Shown here in pieces: positions 62,331 to 64,000 of a stretch of 64,000 nucleotides of DNA. A program made the position numbers and the translations under genes. The notes under the pieces are model-generated. The model worked only from the letters and a program-made list of their open reading frames with translations. It did not search any database and was not told the DNA's origin. Within the stretch, counting starts at the first letter, position 1; each line of letters opens with the position of its first letter. The stretch is from Streptomyces sp. NBC_01717 (GTDB lineage Bacteria; Actinomycetota; Actinomycetes; Streptomycetales; Streptomycetaceae), in assembly GCF_036248255.1 (NCBI RefSeq), contig NZ_CP109178.1, forward strand, positions 8,561,001 through 8,625,000, written 5' to 3'.

Positions 62331-62951
62331 ATGGGACGGACAAGTGACGCCAAAGAGAAGATCCTCAGTGCCGCGCAGTCGCTGATCGAGTTGCGCGGGT
62401 ACTCGGCGCTGGGCGTGGCCGAGATCTGCAAGGCGGCCGATGTCCCCAAGGGCAGCTTCTACTATTTCTTCGAGTCCAAGGAGGCCCTTGCCCTGGCCGT
62501 CATCGACGAGCACTGGGCCGGCCAGAAGCAGGACTGGACGGGCATCCTGACCAGCGACGCAGAACCACTGGACCGGCTGCGGAAGCTGTTCGAGGTGACG
62601 GAGGAGGGCCAGCGCGCCGGCCAGCAGAGCTGCGGCACCGTCTCGGGCTGCCTGTTCGGGAATCTCACCCTGGAGATGAGCAACCAGACCGAGGCCATCC
62701 GCACCCGACTGCAGGAGATCTTCGACGCACAGGTCGAGATGGTCGACTCGGTCATCACCGAGGCTCTTGAACGCGACGAGGTCACCGTGACCGACACCCG
62801 GGAAGCCGCACGGTCCGTCGTCGCCCAGCTCGAGGGCCAGGTGCTGTTCGCCAAGCTCTACAACAACACCCACCGGCTCAGCCCCCTGTGGGCGAACTGC
62901 CTGGCCCTGCTCGGTGCTCGCGCACCGCAGGGGGCACTGGCGGGCAGCTGA
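62331..62951 (+). CDS. TetR family regulator
   Basis: 206 residues. DNA-binding part: KEKILSAAQSLIELRGYSAL, GVAEICKAADVPKGSFYYFF, ESKEALALAVIDEHW. C-terminal domain with SGCLFGNLTLEMSNQTEAIR, the AcuR/TetR_C_11-like group that senses small electrophiles or alcohols. It converges on the MFS transporter gene (110 bp apart) and probably controls itself and possibly that transporter. Confidence 0.92.
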   Translation: MGRTSDAKEKILSAAQSLIELRGYSALGVAEICKAADVPKGSFYYFFESKEALALAVIDEHWAGQKQDWTGILTSDAEPLDRLRKLFEVTEEGQRAGQQSCGTVSGCLFGNLTLEMSNQTEAIRTRLQEIFDAQVEMVDSVITEALERDEVTVTDTREAARSVVAQLEGQVLFAKLYNNTHRLSPLWANCLALLGARAPQGALAGS

Positions 62952-63060
62952 CACTCCCGCCCGGCGCGGCGGGCGGCACCGGGGGCTGAACGGCGGGCGG
63001 CAAGGGGCGTCAAGGGCGATCGGTCCGAGCCGACGTGGTTTCCGCCGGTGCGGACCGCCA

Positions 63061-64000
63061 TCAGGGGACCGTGCTCCGCGCAACGGCCAGGTGGTGCGGG
63101 AAGCCGATCCGCAGGACGGCGGCGGCACCGGCGGCGGCGAGGACCACCAGGGCGGCCAGGACCAGGGCTTGGTGGTAGCCGTGGTGAAGCAGTGGGGTGA
63201 CGACCAGCGGGCCGAGTATCTGGCCCACCGAGTAGCCGGCGGTCAGCAGGGCGACCGACCGGGGGAACTGCAGGTGGGTTCCCGCAGCCAGGGCGATGGT
63301 GCTGACGCCGAGGAACGTCGCGCCGAACAGCAGCGAGGAGACCAAGGCGGCCGTCACGCCGCCGATCAGCGCGGGGAGGGCGATGCCGACCGCCTGGATG
63401 ACGAGGGCGGCGCACAACAGGTCGGGGCGGGACCAGCGCCGGCCCAGCCAGGCCCACAGCGCCGAGGACGGTACGGCAGCCAGACCGACGAGCACCCAGG
63501 CGCCGCTGCCTGCCCAGCCCGGGGAGCTCTGCTCGATCGCGGCGACCAGGAACGTGCCGGCGACGATGTAGCCGATGCCCTCCAGGGTGTAGGCGGCGAA
63601 CAGGGCGGTGAACCAGCGGTGCGTGCGTGGACCCGGTCGATGGGCGGGCCCCGTCGTGGAGCTGACGCCGGACGCGGGCGTGCCCTCGGGACGCAGATTC
63701 CACGAAACAGCGGCGAAGACGGCGGCGAGTCCGGCCGACGCCCACCAGGCGGCCCGCCAGTCGGCCACGGAGCGCAGGACGAGAACGAGCAGACCGGACA
63801 GAGCGATCCCTGCGCCGACTCCACCGAATGCCCAGCCGGGCAGGTGAGCGGGGTGATCTCGCAGGTGGCTGAGGACTGAGCTGACGGCGACGACGAAGAT
63901 CAGGGCGCTGCTCAGGCCGGCCAGCAGTCGCAACACGATCCACACGGTGGTTCTGTGGGTGGCGGGCATTCCGACGAGGCTGCCGGTCAGGACGATCAGG
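63061..64000 (-). CDS. YbfB/YjiJ-type MFS transporter, 5' end beyond the window
   Basis: At least 313 residues; the frame stays open to the right edge (LIVLTGSLVGMPATHRTTVW). About ten membrane helices are visible, with YbfB/YjiJ features such as LRLLAGLSSALIFVVAVSSV, FGGVGAGIALSGLLVLVL, YTLEGIGYIVAGTFLVAAIE and TAGYSVGQILGPLVVTPLLH. It is a proton-driven exporter of an unknown small molecule. The start codon and the first helix are probably outside the window. Confidence 0.88.
   Translation of the reverse strand, partial: LIVLTGSLVGMPATHRTTVWIVLRLLAGLSSALIFVVAVSSVLSHLRDHPAHLPGWAFGGVGAGIALSGLLVLVLRSVADWRAAWWASAGLAAVFAAVSWNLRPEGTPASGVSSTTGPAHRPGPRTHRWFTALFAAYTLEGIGYIVAGTFLVAAIEQSSPGWAGSGAWVLVGLAAVPSSALWAWLGRRWSRPDLLCAALVIQAVGIALPALIGGVTAALVSSLLFGATFLGVSTIALAAGTHLQFPRSVALLTAGYSVGQILGPLVVTPLLHHGYHQALVLAALVVLAAAGAAAVLRIGFPHHLAVARSTVP

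Overview
The window is high-GC, gene-dense DNA with frequent GTG starts. The gene families point to a Streptomyces-type actinomycete: multidomain SpoIIE phosphatases with PAS and GAF domains, DUF5958, DUF6000, GPP34, a SAM-IV riboswitch and twin-arginine lipoproteins. Functional operons alternate with broken genes and pieces of at least seven transposase families, which suggests an accessory or chromosome-arm region rather than the core. All assignments come from reading the translated sequence; no database search was run.

Left part (1-10.3 kb): a frameshifted hypothetical gene and an integrase-like C-terminal fragment; a 3-mercaptopyruvate-type sulfurtransferase; truncated VOC, MocR and MarR genes around IS5 and ISAs1 scraps; an intact VOC protein, a quinone-oxidoreductase-like enzyme and a cupin lipoprotein; then a PAS-GAF-SpoIIE phosphatase and a decayed GntR/UTRA regulator beside a scrap of a polysaccharide lyase.

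Redox and sulfur part (10.3-25.4 kb): a three-gene flavin electron-transfer operon (ferric-reductase-like membrane protein, FMN-binding exported protein, ApbE flavin transferase) diverges from a two-component system. The histidine kinase there is intact, but its response regulator has lost the middle of its receiver domain. A sulfur-scavenging region follows: decayed flavin monooxygenase and FMN-reductase genes, a DUF4395/thioredoxin divergent pair, then a SAM-IV riboswitch leading two intact flavin-dependent monooxygenases. A catalase and a Tat-exported DUF7405 protein close this part.

Island (25.4-36.5 kb): small orphan genes (PH-like membrane protein, secreted peptide, DUF5958, DUF4262, ankyrin/HEAT protein, GPP34) are mixed with a repeated integrase-arm-like sequence and the 3' halves of two tRNA genes, Ser and Gly. 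These look like scars of repeated integrative-element insertion.

Right part (36.5-64 kb): a BenE-type transporter with a divergent XRE-cupin regulator; a lipoprotein; an 842-residue phosphatase with a C-terminal anti-sigma-like ATPase domain; a Rieske protein; a GNAT gene bracketed by two copies of an IS accessory sequence; a tightly coupled patatin/glycosyltransferase/membrane protein/hydrolase operon followed by a TetR gene; an IS200/IS605 element with TnpA, TnpB and a probable omega-RNA end that abuts a MarR gene; a vWA protein; DUF6000; an SDR; a YcnI copper-type protein; and a TetR gene with tandem operator-like palindromes next to an MFS transporter cut by the window edge.
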